In this document: positions 7,903-15,764 of the stretch, piece after piece
How the letters are laid out: each line of letters opens with the position of its first letter
Position numbering within the stretch: position 1 is the first letter of the stretch
Assembly: GCA_049522755.1 (NCBI GenBank)
Contig: JBEKNN010000005.1
Location: forward strand, 1 to 64,000
Length of the DNA: 64,000 nucleotides
Reading direction: 5' to 3'
Origin: PALSA-243 sp049522755
GTDB lineage: Bacteria; Acidobacteriota; Terriglobia; Bryobacterales; Bryobacteraceae
The notes under the pieces: generated by a model
The model's input: the letters and a program-made list of their open reading frames with translations, nothing else
Databases searched by the model: none
Told to the model about the DNA's origin: nothing
Position numbers and translations under genes: made by a program

Positions 7903-9140
7903 TGCAGATTTTCCCGATGAGTAAGTGCGTAATGAATGGTCTCTAAGACCAGGCCCCACTTATGCTCGCGGCCGGCGGGGTCGCAGTAACAGCCAGCGGC
8001 GCAATCGGGGCGCTGCCAGAAAAGCACGTCGTCGAGCGGTTGTCCCAGCATCGGCTTCTCGCCATCGATCGCGGTCAACAGGCGGCCGTTATCGAACTGG
8101 CACATGTGCGTGTGGCCGGTGTCGCCAGGCGCCGGGACGCATTGCTGCTCGCGGATGAGATAGCCATCCTCCGGCGGCCCCAGCTTGACGGTGTAGTGAA
8201 ACGTAAGCGGGCGCCCCATGTTAGAGCAGGTGGTTCCGTCGTAGCGGAACACGGCGTCAGTGGCGCCATCGGCGCGCGATTCGAGCGAGAGGCGCTCGCC
8301 CGCCCATCGCTTCAGCGCCTTGGCATTCACCCCGTATTTCGCTGCCAGATTTAAAGGCGAAGCGCTGCGAGCGGGAACCGAGTTTGCCGGCAGCCCGATC
8401 AAGTTGGAAGATTCGGGGGCGCGGACATACGGAGCGCGCCGGTATTGGCACGGAGTGAAGGAACAGTTCTCGCAGGGAACGAGCCCCGTGAGTGGGCGCA
8501 CGCGCTCCACGTGATGCGTGAGCCCGAACACGGCGAGAAGCGATTTCTTGGGACGCAATGCGCCCGAGCAGAGCGCTTCGAGCGGCGAGGGCAGCGATCT
8601 ACGGCCGGATTGCGTCACCAGGCCGAGCAGGCGCGATTGTTCCCCGATGTCCCACTCGGGATAGCCGGGGCTGTAATGAGGCAGCACGGCCATTTCCCGC
8701 TGCTCGGCCCAGGAGCAAAGCCGGGCGCCGGTCATGGTAACCAGGCGCTCTACCACGGCGGAGCCGTACATTTCGAGGAAAAAATATTCGTCGGGCTTCT
8801 CATCGCGCCAGCGCCTCTGAGCTTCGCATTCCAATTCGGGGCCGGCGCCGGCTGCCACCAGGATGACGCTGTGGGCTTCCGCGCGTTGCAAAGTGCTTTG
8901 CAGCCGTGGACTAGTGAAGGAGACGCCGTCGATTTGAATCGATCCATTCGCCGTGTATAGGCTCTCCGCCTGGCGCGCGTAAACCCAAGGCCGGCCATGC
9001 CGCGCGAACCAATCGGCAGCCATGTCCGCCAACTCGCGGGCACGGCCTTCCAACGTCCAGCCGGGCGGATAACCGAGCAACCGGTTGTATTCGGCGGGTT
9101 GGATATCGACAAGCGGCGCGGTATCGGCGAGTTCGATCAT
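7899..9140 (-). CDS. Corrinoid-system protein with MetH-activation-like N-terminus and Cys motif
   Basis: A 413-residue cytoplasmic protein. The first ~215 residues resemble the vitamin B12-dependent methionine synthase activation domain: AHSVILVAAGAGPELE, FFLEMYGSAVVERLV and HYSPGYPEWDIGEQ (SPGY at 157-160, the region that binds S-adenosylmethionine in MetH). A CxxCxxxxC motif (Cys223, Cys226, Cys231) follows. The C-terminal ~170 residues, also rich in Cys and His, match nothing I know. It probably helps reductively remethylate or chaperone the cobalamin protein. It is locked into the operon by ATGA overlaps with the ASKHA activator upstream and the homocysteine methyltransferase downstream. 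Confidence 0.75.
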   Translation of the reverse strand: MIELADTAPLVDIQPAEYNRLLGYPPGWTLEGRARELADMAADWFARHGRPWVYARQAESLYTANGSIQIDGVSFTSPRLQSTLQRAEAHSVILVAAGAGPELECEAQRRWRDEKPDEYFFLEMYGSAVVERLVTMTGARLCSWAEQREMAVLPHYSPGYPEWDIGEQSRLLGLVTQSGRRSLPSPLEALCSGALRPKKSLLAVFGLTHHVERVRPLTGLVPCENCSFTPCQYRRAPYVRAPESSNLIGLPANSVPARSASPLNLAAKYGVNAKALKRWAGERLSLESRADGATDAVFRYDGTTCSNMGRPLTFHYTVKLGPPEDGYLIREQQCVPAPGDTGHTHMCQFDNGRLLTAIDGEKPMLGQPLDDVLFWQRPDCAAGCYCDPAGREHKWGLVLETIHYALTHRENLQ

Positions 9141-10804
9141 GCCGTGACCTTCCCGGTCAACCAGGGCATCGATTCCACCGGTTTGAACTGGCAGCCCTCG
9201 ACAAAGAAGTCGAAAAATCGCGGGTGCGTTTCGAGGCGGCAGTGCTCCACGGTGCGAACCAGATCTTCCAGTTCCTGCCGCTTCGCCATGGAAAGCAGGG
9301 CGATGGAAGCGCCTTCAATGGCGGCGTTGCCCACTTGCACGATGCGCGATTTTGCCACGTTAGGAATGAGCCCGATGCGCTGCGAGGCTTCCACGCTTAA
9401 GTGCCGGCCGAAGCCGCCGCCCAGGTAGAAGACGCCGATGTCGTCGAAATCGAGGCCGTACTGGCTGAAGACCACGTGCAGGCCCGCCACGTTGGCGCCC
9501 TTGGCCTGCGCCAGTTCGTTGACATCGCTTTCCGTGAAATAGATGCCGCGTGCGGCGTCGAGCATGATGCGATGCTCTCCGTCCTCGAAACGGCCCAGAT
9601 CGTTCATGCGGCCGGTGCGGATCAACTCGCTCATCAGCGCCACCAGGCCCGAACCGCAGATGCCCTCGGGAGCGCCGCCGCCGATCACGCCCAGATGGAA
9701 CGCGCCGGCGCTATCGATAACGACATCCTCTATGGCTCCGTCGAGAGCGGGCATGCCGCAGGCGATGGCGCCGCCTTCGAAGGCGGGGCCCGCGGGACAG
9801 GACGCGGCCAGAATCCGGCGCCGGTTGCCGACGATCAGCTCGGTATTGGTGCCGATATCCATGATGGCGACCGGGCGGTCTTCATGAGCTAAATCGACGG
9901 CGAGCATGCAGGCCGCGGCGTCGGCGCCAACGTGGCCGCTGATGATGGGGCCTCCGTAAACGCGCGCGTTGGGGTGGATGGGCAGCAGGCATCGGCGGCC
10001 GGTGCCGACGAGACTGGTATTGGCCCCGGCGCGTTTGCCCTCGACCATTTCGATTTCGGTGATGGAGCGGTAGGGGCTCTGTCCGATGGTGTAGACGCTG
10101 AGTCCGAAGAAGAGATCGCGCATGGTGGAGTTACCCACGACCACCATTTCGTAGATAGTTTGCGGATCGACGGGAAACGCCTCGATCGCGTGACTCAGAT
10201 AACCGGCGAGAGTCCGCATCAGCAGCTTGCCGCGGTTATCGGTATCGTACTGGATGCGGGCCATCACGTCGGAGCCGCCGAAACGCTGCGGGTTTTCGAA
10301 AGACGCTTCGGCGGCGATCTCTCCGGTTTCGAGATTGAAGAGACGAAGCACGACGGTGGTAGTGCCAAGGTCCATGGCGATTCCGTGGATAGGGGCGGTG
10401 GAGCGCGCGATCTCTTCGCCGTCGATCAGGATGCGGTCGCCGGAGCGGGTGACGGCCGGGGCCAACTGGAGGCTGCTGTTACCGGCGGGAAGCCCGAGGG
10501 CGCGCCGCTCGATGCGCAGGTTGCCACGGCGCATGGTGTGGCAATGGACGGCGCCCGATCCGGTCACGCTGGTGCGGCAGGAGAGACGGAATTTGCCTTT
10601 AAGGTGGCGCTCTTCTTCGGTAAGCGGCGAGAGATATTCCATGCCCTCGACGATCTCTACCATGCACTCTTTGCACTTACCCTGCTTGCGGCAGGAAGTG
10701 GGGACCTGGATGCCGAGGCCTTCGGCATAGTCGAAGAGCGAAGGGCCGGGGATGGCTTCGACTGTTTGTCCGTTGATGGCGAGGGCTGTCATGCCGTGGC
10801 CCAT
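9137..10804 (-). CDS. Reductive activator of corrinoid proteins (2Fe-2S plus ASKHA domain, RACo-like)
   Basis: An ATP-dependent activator that reduces inactive Co(II) corrinoid back to Co(I). The N-terminal plant-type 2Fe-2S ferredoxin domain has Cys38, Cys44, Cys47 and Cys76 (TSCRKQGKCKEC ... LSC). The C-terminal ASKHA/DUF4445-type ATPase domain starts at about 137 and shows IAMDLGTTTVVLRL, VVVGNSTM, IMDIGTNTEL and EGICGSGLVALMSEL. At 555 residues it is slightly shorter than RACo/RamA-type proteins but complete. The start at 10804 is preceded by a GAGG site. It opens the second half of the corrinoid gene train after a 268-bp gap filled by repeats, and its stop overlaps the next start (ATGA). 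Confidence 0.88.
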   Translation of the reverse strand: MGHGMTALAINGQTVEAIPGPSLFDYAEGLGIQVPTSCRKQGKCKECMVEIVEGMEYLSPLTEEERHLKGKFRLSCRTSVTGSGAVHCHTMRRGNLRIERRALGLPAGNSSLQLAPAVTRSGDRILIDGEEIARSTAPIHGIAMDLGTTTVVLRLFNLETGEIAAEASFENPQRFGGSDVMARIQYDTDNRGKLLMRTLAGYLSHAIEAFPVDPQTIYEMVVVGNSTMRDLFFGLSVYTIGQSPYRSITEIEMVEGKRAGANTSLVGTGRRCLLPIHPNARVYGGPIISGHVGADAAACMLAVDLAHEDRPVAIMDIGTNTELIVGNRRRILAASCPAGPAFEGGAIACGMPALDGAIEDVVIDSAGAFHLGVIGGGAPEGICGSGLVALMSELIRTGRMNDLGRFEDGEHRIMLDAARGIYFTESDVNELAQAKGANVAGLHVVFSQYGLDFDDIGVFYLGGGFGRHLSVEASQRIGLIPNVAKSRIVQVGNAAIEGASIALLSMAKRQELEDLVRTVEHCRLETHPRFFDFFVEGCQFKPVESMPWLTGKVTA

Positions 10805-10842
10805 TTAGCCTCACCCGTCCGGATTGCACTGTGCCTTATATC

Positions 10843-11020
10843 GTGGCGCACGCACTTATGCGTGCAGCGTTCACACTCGTGTGAACGCGAGGTGTTTGCA
10901 CGCTGATTCGCTCGCACGGCCCGTTGCGAACGGACAGCGAGGTCCGCGGTCGGGATACGGACGCGTTCACACGAGTGTGAACGCTGCACGCACGTGCCCA
11001 GAGGGCGCCCAGTGCGCCAC
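10843..11020. repeat. Inverted pair of REP-like elements (E type) in the corrinoid operon gap
   Basis: Copy 1 (10843-10888) reads GTGG, hairpin GCACGCA-CTTA-TGCGTGC, then a stem with 10-nt arms GCGTTCACAC/GTGTGAACGC. Copy 2 (10963-11020) is in opposite orientation with the same second stem (10963-10984) and a degenerate first hairpin, ending in the complement of GTGG. About 74 bp separate them, a BIME-like arrangement. It fills the only sizeable gap of the operon and may affect mRNA ends. Further copies are at 52116-52161 and 54862-54906. Confidence 0.85.
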
Positions 11021-11072
11021 AGGGCATGGACACAACCAAAGGCGCGTTGAGTGAACATAGGCATTCGTCGAG

Positions 11073-11330
11073 TTACCAACCGGCTTTCGATTCCAACTCA
11101 GCTTTCACGGCTTCGGCTACTTCCGCGGCCGAGCCGGCGCGCTCCTGTTCTTCGCTCCATTGCCATTGGGCCAGGTAGTCGTCGGCGCTCTGCAAGCCGC
11201 GCTTGGCCGCCATAATGTCGATTCGCTCCATGAACTTCGCCGGCAGAGGCAGAGTGATATCTTCCTCGTCGTCCTCGGCCTTAATCTGAGAAGGTATTTC
11301 CTGCCAGTATAGGATTTTGTAAGTCGCCAT
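11073..11330 (-). CDS. Small 'virulence factor' family protein of corrinoid clusters
   Basis: An 85-residue soluble protein starting MATYKILYWQEIPSQI at 11330, preceded by GGGAG about 10 nt upstream. The longer frame to 11408 would add 26 residues antisense-like in composition and deeper overlap with the corrinoid gene. The sequence matches the small conserved family annotated as 'virulence factor' (PF13769-like), which I recall next to MetH-like and ASKHA genes in other bacteria; the name is historical. Its first 50 nt overlap the 3' end of the corrinoid protein gene in another frame. Role unknown, presumably accessory to the corrinoid methyltransferase system. Confidence 0.7.
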   Translation of the reverse strand: MATYKILYWQEIPSQIKAEDDEEDITLPLPAKFMERIDIMAAKRGLQSADDYLAQWQWSEEQERAGSAAEVAEAVKAELESKAGW

Positions 11331-11991
11331 GTTGGTCACTCCCATCTTGATCACTCCTGGCCGCGAGCCGCAGAAACAGGTCGACGGCGGCGGAAGCGTT
11401 CTGTCCATATCCGTCGGCGCCGATCTCGTCGGCGAACATCTGGCTGATGGGCGCGCCGCCTACCGCCATTTTTATTTTGCCCAAACCGGCCGCTTCGAAG
11501 CCGTCGATTACGGTCTTCATATAAGTCATCGTAGTGGTGAGTAGAGCGCTCATGCCGATGATGTCGGGGTTGTATTTCGCGGCCGCGGCCATGAACTTAT
11601 CGACGCTCTGATCGACGCCGATATCGTAGACTTCAAAGCCGGCGCCCTCAGCCATCATGCAGACCAGGTTCTTGCCGATATCGTGAAGATCGCCGCGGAC
11701 CGTTCCCATCAGCAGAACGCCCACTCGCTTAGTCACGTTGTCTTTCGCGCTGAGCAATGGCTTGAGTACGGACATGCCGGCCTTCATGGCGCGTGCGGCG
11801 ATGAGGACTTCCGGCACGTAGAGGACGTTATGCTTGAAATCTTCGCCCACCACGCTCATGCCGGCGATCAGGCCTTCGTTGAGCACTTCCTGAACGGAGC
11901 GCCCCTCCGCCAGGGCATCTATGGTCATCTGCTCGACTTCCTTGGCCTTGCCCTCATATAGATGCTGATTCATCAGGGCATAATCAACCAT
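11281..11991 (-). CDS. Corrinoid (cobalamin-binding) methyltransferase protein
   Basis: The methyl carrier of a corrinoid methyltransferase system (MtaC/MtbC type). An N-terminal helical cap domain (residues 1-90) is followed by the Rossmann B12-binding domain with GTVRGDLHDIGKN, where His103 is the expected lower axial cobalt ligand, then MSALLTTTM and VGGAPIS. The start overlaps the URO-D gene stop by 8 nt. The last ~20 residues (after LFLRLAA) extend 50 nt into the next gene in another frame and look unlike the family, so the native end may once have been earlier. 236 residues; cytoplasmic. Confidence 0.93.
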   Translation of the reverse strand: MVDYALMNQHLYEGKAKEVEQMTIDALAEGRSVQEVLNEGLIAGMSVVGEDFKHNVLYVPEVLIAARAMKAGMSVLKPLLSAKDNVTKRVGVLLMGTVRGDLHDIGKNLVCMMAEGAGFEVYDIGVDQSVDKFMAAAAKYNPDIIGMSALLTTTMTYMKTVIDGFEAAGLGKIKMAVGGAPISQMFADEIGADGYGQNASAAVDLFLRLAARSDQDGSDQHGDLQNPILAGNTFSD

Positions 11992-13060
11992 TCGCCGACT
12001 CCCTTAACCGCAATGCGCGGCAGTTATTAAACTCTTCGAGCGCCTCCAGCATGGCGACAATGTTTTCACGCGGCATGCCGGGGCTGGTTCCACCGCCGAC
12101 GGAGAGAATGACTCCCTCGCCGCCGGAACCTTCAAGGACATTGAGCGTCTCTTCCTTGACTTCGTCGGGCGTGCCGCGTACGGCGATCTCCAGAGGGTTC
12201 ACGTTGCCCATGAGACACATGCGGTCGCCGACGCGCCGCTTCACTTCCCGAATGTCTTTCTGCTTGCCCCAGTTGAGCACGTGGAAACCGGCGTCGGGAA
12301 TGTGATCGAGACAGGCGTCCACTTCGGCGTCGTTGTGATAGATCTTAATCCAGTCCGCGGGAAAGGCGTCGCAGATGCGCTTGAGATATGGATGCGCGAA
12401 CTCCAGATAGTGTTCCTCGTTGATGAAGCCAACAATGTCGTCGAGGATGAAGATACTTTCTACCTTGTCGCCCATGACTTTGTGCTGCGCCTTGAGAAAG
12501 TCGATGACTACGCGCGTGCATAAGTCAATCAGGCGGTGAGCGCCTTTCGGGTCTTCCACCAGATCGATCATGAAGTGAGTGGTGCCGCGCACAAACCCGG
12601 CGGTGCAAAGAGGGCCGCGGGCGGTCACCATGGGCAGAATGTAGCCATGGTCCAGAATGCGCGGCCGGGCCATTCCGATACGGTGCAGAGTAAGCGCCGC
12701 GAAGGCGTCCGCATCCACTTCATACTCGGGGAATTGATCGATGTCTTCCAGCCGGTAAAGCGTGTGGTATTCGCTGGGAGTGTTGTCCTGCCAGAACTTG
12801 ATCTTAGAGCCGAGTACCGAGGGCTCGGCCGCCATCCCATACTCCATCCACCAGGACGGAATGAAGATAATATCCGGAAACTCGCGCATGATCTTCAGGT
12901 TCGCTTCGAACCAGACTTCCGGGTCCAGAAAATAGTCCAGGTGCTTGATTCCCAGATAGCCGGGGATCCAGGGACTGTCGACAATCAGGGCCATGGGGAT
13001 CTTGTCCATGGTCTCGCGGCGCGCCGCTCGTTTAAATATTTCCCATTGTTCCGGCAACAT
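11984..13060 (-). CDS. Uroporphyrinogen decarboxylase (URO-D)-family corrinoid methyltransferase
   Basis: A 358-residue TIM-barrel protein of the URO-D family. Position directly upstream of a corrinoid carrier, overlapping it by 8 nt, indicates a methyltransferase (MtaA/MtbA/demethylase-like clade) rather than a heme-pathway enzyme. The barrel C-terminal part shows YHNDAEVDACLDHI, VLNWGK and MGNVNPLEIAVRGTP, the last two typical of URO-D-like proteins. The classical HxC zinc signature of MtaA is not obvious (HND instead), so substrate and metal ligands are uncertain. In this context it is the best candidate for the demethylating component acting on a methoxylated compound. Confidence 0.85.
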   Translation of the reverse strand: MLPEQWEIFKRAARRETMDKIPMALIVDSPWIPGYLGIKHLDYFLDPEVWFEANLKIMREFPDIIFIPSWWMEYGMAAEPSVLGSKIKFWQDNTPSEYHTLYRLEDIDQFPEYEVDADAFAALTLHRIGMARPRILDHGYILPMVTARGPLCTAGFVRGTTHFMIDLVEDPKGAHRLIDLCTRVVIDFLKAQHKVMGDKVESIFILDDIVGFINEEHYLEFAHPYLKRICDAFPADWIKIYHNDAEVDACLDHIPDAGFHVLNWGKQKDIREVKRRVGDRMCLMGNVNPLEIAVRGTPDEVKEETLNVLEGSGGEGVILSVGGGTSPGMPRENIVAMLEALEEFNNCRALRLRESANG

Positions 13061-13087
13061 AGTCGGGGCTCTTTCAGTAGGTCATGT

Positions 13088-14332
13088 TTAATAAGGCACG
13101 TTCACGGCGCGACCGTCGGCGGGGTCTGCCCAGCGATCGTTGGGAATGATGGGCGTCCAACCGGGGCGCCCGGGGTCCTGGTCATACGGATAGCCGCCCA
13201 GCCGGCGGTAGAGCTCGCTGTACTCACGCAGCTTTTCGCGGTCGAGCTTGACGCCGAGGCCGGGTCCATCGGGTACGCGAATCGCGCCTTGTTCATAGGG
13301 CATGGGGCCGCCTTCGATAATGTCGTCCATCAAATGATGATAATGCGCATCGGCTGCGAAAGAGAGGTTGGGTATCACGGCGCCCAGGTGCAGCATGGTG
13401 GCGAGTTGAATTCCCAGCTCTCCCGAAGAATGGACGGCGACGCCGAGCTGGAAGGTTTCGCAGACCGCAGCCGCCTTGATGCAGGGCCGGATGCCGCCCC
13501 AGAAAGTAGTATCGAGAAGGGTGACGTCGACGGCAGTATCGAGCGCATTGGCGGCGAGTTGCTCGAAGTTGACCACCACGGTGTTGGTGGCCAGCGGAAC
13601 GCGGACAGACTGACGGACGCGGCGCATGCCGTTCAGGCCGAAGACGGGATCTTCCAGATAGTCGTTGCGCAAGCCTTCGATGGCCTGGCCGAAACGGATG
13701 GCCTGTTCGGTGGACCAGACGCCGTTGGGATCGAAGCGCGCCGAGTCTTCCGGGAAGGCGGCGGCCAGCGCGCGATAGGCTTCGAGCTCGTAGTCCGGGT
13801 GGAAGACGCCGCCCTTGAGCTTGTGCGTGGTGAAGCCGAAGCGCCGCTTCAGCGAGCAGGCCAGCTCAAGGAGCTGATCGATGGTCCGCACCTCGCCGGC
13901 GCCGCTCTTCGGGTTGGGATAGCGGAAAAAGCAGTAGCTGGCGAAGGGTACGCGGTCGCGTAAACGGCCGCCCAGAATGTCGCAAACGGGCGCGTTCCAG
14001 GCCTGACCCAGAATATCCAGGCAAGCGAATTCCAGCGCCGCCAGAACCTGCGTGCGGTTGTTATATAAGGACGCAGTGGGGTTGGCGATGAGGAAGCGCA
14101 TTTCCTCAAGACGCGCAGGATTGTGGCCCACCAGATACGATTTCATGGCGCGGAACATGGCTTCGGCCGATTCGCCGCCGCCGCCCATTTCACCCAGGCC
14201 AATCAAGCCGTTATCGGTTTCCACTTCCACAATGGTGCGGACAAAGCGGCCCCAGTGGCAGCCATTGGCGTGGCGCAGGGGGGCTTCGAGCGGAACGGTG
14301 ACGGTGGTGGCGCGAATGTCCGCGATCTTCAC
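13088..14332 (-). CDS. Enolase-superfamily sugar-acid dehydratase (glucarate dehydratase-like)
   Basis: A mandelate racemase/enolase-superfamily member of 414 residues, closest in pattern to glucarate dehydratase. It has the KxK motif in HKLKGGVF, metal-binding DPNGVW and the following EDPVFGLNG, and the His region AVHSSGELGIQLA. I chose the GTG start at 14332 (VKIADIRATTVTVP) because that is where the family capping domain begins; the frame extends to an ATG at 14416 with no resemblance. It would dehydrate an aldaric or aldonic acid to a 2-keto-3-deoxy acid. It is 27 nt upstream of the URO-D gene and probably the first gene of the train ending with the alpha-glucuronidase. Confidence 0.87.
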   Translation of the reverse strand: MKIADIRATTVTVPLEAPLRHANGCHWGRFVRTIVEVETDNGLIGLGEMGGGGESAEAMFRAMKSYLVGHNPARLEEMRFLIANPTASLYNNRTQVLAALEFACLDILGQAWNAPVCDILGGRLRDRVPFASYCFFRYPNPKSGAGEVRTIDQLLELACSLKRRFGFTTHKLKGGVFHPDYELEAYRALAAAFPEDSARFDPNGVWSTEQAIRFGQAIEGLRNDYLEDPVFGLNGMRRVRQSVRVPLATNTVVVNFEQLAANALDTAVDVTLLDTTFWGGIRPCIKAAAVCETFQLGVAVHSSGELGIQLATMLHLGAVIPNLSFAADAHYHHLMDDIIEGGPMPYEQGAIRVPDGPGLGVKLDREKLREYSELYRRLGGYPYDQDPGRPGWTPIIPNDRWADPADGRAVNVPY

Positions 14333-14463
14333 AATTAGTTTTATCGTACAACAATTGCCGGTTTTCGCGCCCAAATTCTGACAGGGCAAGGCGCCGCGAT
14401 AGCCCGGAATCGACATTTAGTGTCCGCGGGTGGGTGGAAAATGTTAGAAATTAGGGGAGACCC

Positions 14464-14494
14464 TTGACTTGGGACCTGCCTCGGCGTGTATATA
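14464..14494 (+). promoter_or_regulatory. Sigma-70-type promoter before a decayed receptor gene
   Basis: TTGACT at 14464-14469 and TGTATA at 14487-14492 with a 17-bp spacer (TATATA two bases further is an alternative). It points rightward to the pseudogene at 14551. An AGAGAGG ribosome site follows at about 14531. Confidence 0.5.
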
Positions 14495-14550
14495 GTTTGA
14501 AGTAGCAACGAAATCTCATTCGCCATCCTGAAGAGAGGTTAGGTTTAAAA

Positions 14551-14838
14551 ATGAATTGAGAACTCGCCTCGGGTTCCAATGCGCCCTAGCGCTGTGCGCG
14601 ACAAAAGCGATGAGCCAGATTGGACGAGCCCAGGGGCTCTACGGCTCACTTACCGAGAAACGTAACCGACCCCAGCGGCGCCGCCGTTTCCCAAGCCAAG
14701 GTGGAAGCCCTCAGCGTCGACGCCGGCGTTGCCAGGCAGGCCGATACCGACTCTCGCGGCGTCTTCTTATTCAGCAACGTTCAACCGGGGTTTTATAAAG
14801 TTACCGTCACCGCCAAATCGTTCCAAACCCTTCATTGA
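14551..14838 (+). pseudogene. Frameshifted N-terminal remnant of a TonB-dependent receptor with carboxypeptidase-regulatory-like plug
   Basis: Fragments in two frames read like the start of an Oar-type receptor: a signal-like stretch (GFQCALALCA), AQGLYGSLT in one frame, then NVTDPSGAAVSQAKVE and GVFLFSNVQPGFYKVTVTAK in the next. The break is a single base near 14660 (ACC-G-AGA-AAC). The apparent ATG at 14551 also falls out of frame after two codons. The remaining ~1000 residues of such a receptor are absent. A promoter and ribosome site are still visible upstream. Confidence 0.75.
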
Positions 14839-15002
14839 AACCTAAAATGGGGCCCTCGCCGAGGTTCGCCCTGCCGTTTCCCCAAACGCCTAATGGGAAC
14901 ACTTGGGAGTGGATCATTACGTCGTGCACGTCGATAGACGCCAGCGAATGAAGCTTCAGCCGCACCCGGACGATGCAACGTTCGGCGCGCACTGCGGCAG
15001 TT
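14839..15002. other. Short gap without recognisable features
   Basis: Sequence between the receptor remnant and the convergent membrane protein gene. I see no open frame or strong hairpin. Confidence 0.4.
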
Positions 15003-15764
15003 TCAGTGGTGTAACTCGATGCCCGGTCCGAGGATGAGGATGTACGCGAGGCCGAATACCGTAGCGGCAATCCACCAGGCTGCCTGCCGATTTATCAGTA
15101 GCGTCCGCTCCGCCGGTACGCGCGGGAGTAAGGTATCGGCCCACAACAGGCCAGACGACCCGCCGAACGCGGCAGGCGCCGTCGAGACGAGGAAGAGCTT
15201 AAGCCCGAGGGGATCGAGCGCCCCCGCAGCGCAACTGAAAAGGCAGGCGGCATAATATGGCAATCGGCCCACGGTGTTATAGTCCGGACGCGATGGACAA
15301 TAGGGATGGACCACGACGGCGAGTTGGCGTACGACCAGCGCATAGAGTCCGGCGCCAAAAGTCGTCATGATGATGCGCAGTGGAATTTGATGTGGCGCTC
15401 CACGAATCACCTCGTTCCAGTCGCCGATACCCAGGATCCCAGAGAAAAGGAAGTAACCGGCGCCAGGAAGGAGATTGAGCGCCGCGAATATCCAGCAAAA
15501 GTAACGCAGATTCGAGCGATAGTCGGCGTACCGCGAGGCCAACAAAGCGATCGAGCCTGCAAGAAGATTGACGAGAGTTCCACCCGCATCCACCCAACGG
15601 TCGGGATGCAGGGAGGAGAGGTGGTTGCTGGTGAGTTCAGTCGGAATATCGCCGCGCATCCAGACTACGACGCCGTGGCCCACGCCTTCATGGAGCAGGG
15701 TTGCCGCCGCGGAAGCTACCACAGCCATGCTGATTATCGTCCTCTTATCGTGCGGCTCGGGCAT
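15003..15764 (-). CDS. Multi-pass membrane protein with HEGVGHG motif
   Basis: A 253-residue integral membrane protein with about six hydrophobic segments (for example MAVVASAAATLL, LLAGSIALLA, FCWIFAALNLLPGAGYFLF, AAWWIAATVFGLAYILILGPG). In the first segment lies LLHEGVGHG, an HExxxH arrangement near the position where M50 site-2 peptidases carry HExxH, with NLLPGAGY later resembling the second M50 motif. This suggests a peptidase-like fold, but the spacing is not canonical and activity is uncertain. I chose start 15764 (MPEPHDKR) because upstream residues are polar and unlike the rest. It is monocistronic as far as I can see. Confidence 0.6.
   Translation of the reverse strand: MPEPHDKRTIISMAVVASAAATLLHEGVGHGVVVWMRGDIPTELTSNHLSSLHPDRWVDAGGTLVNLLAGSIALLASRYADYRSNLRYFCWIFAALNLLPGAGYFLFSGILGIGDWNEVIRGAPHQIPLRIIMTTFGAGLYALVVRQLAVVVHPYCPSRPDYNTVGRLPYYAACLFSCAAGALDPLGLKLFLVSTAPAAFGGSSGLLWADTLLPRVPAERTLLINRQAAWWIAATVFGLAYILILGPGIELHH

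Noticed and set aside
10843..11020. CRISPR-like or phage attachment interpretation of the repeated palindromes
   Set aside because: Only two opposed copies with a GTGG foot and hairpins, no regular spacers and no cas or integrase gene; the REP explanation fits better.
12536..13963. 475-residue plus-strand open frame opposite the URO-D and dehydratase genes
   Set aside because: Crosses the boundary between two real minus-strand genes and shows no family motif.
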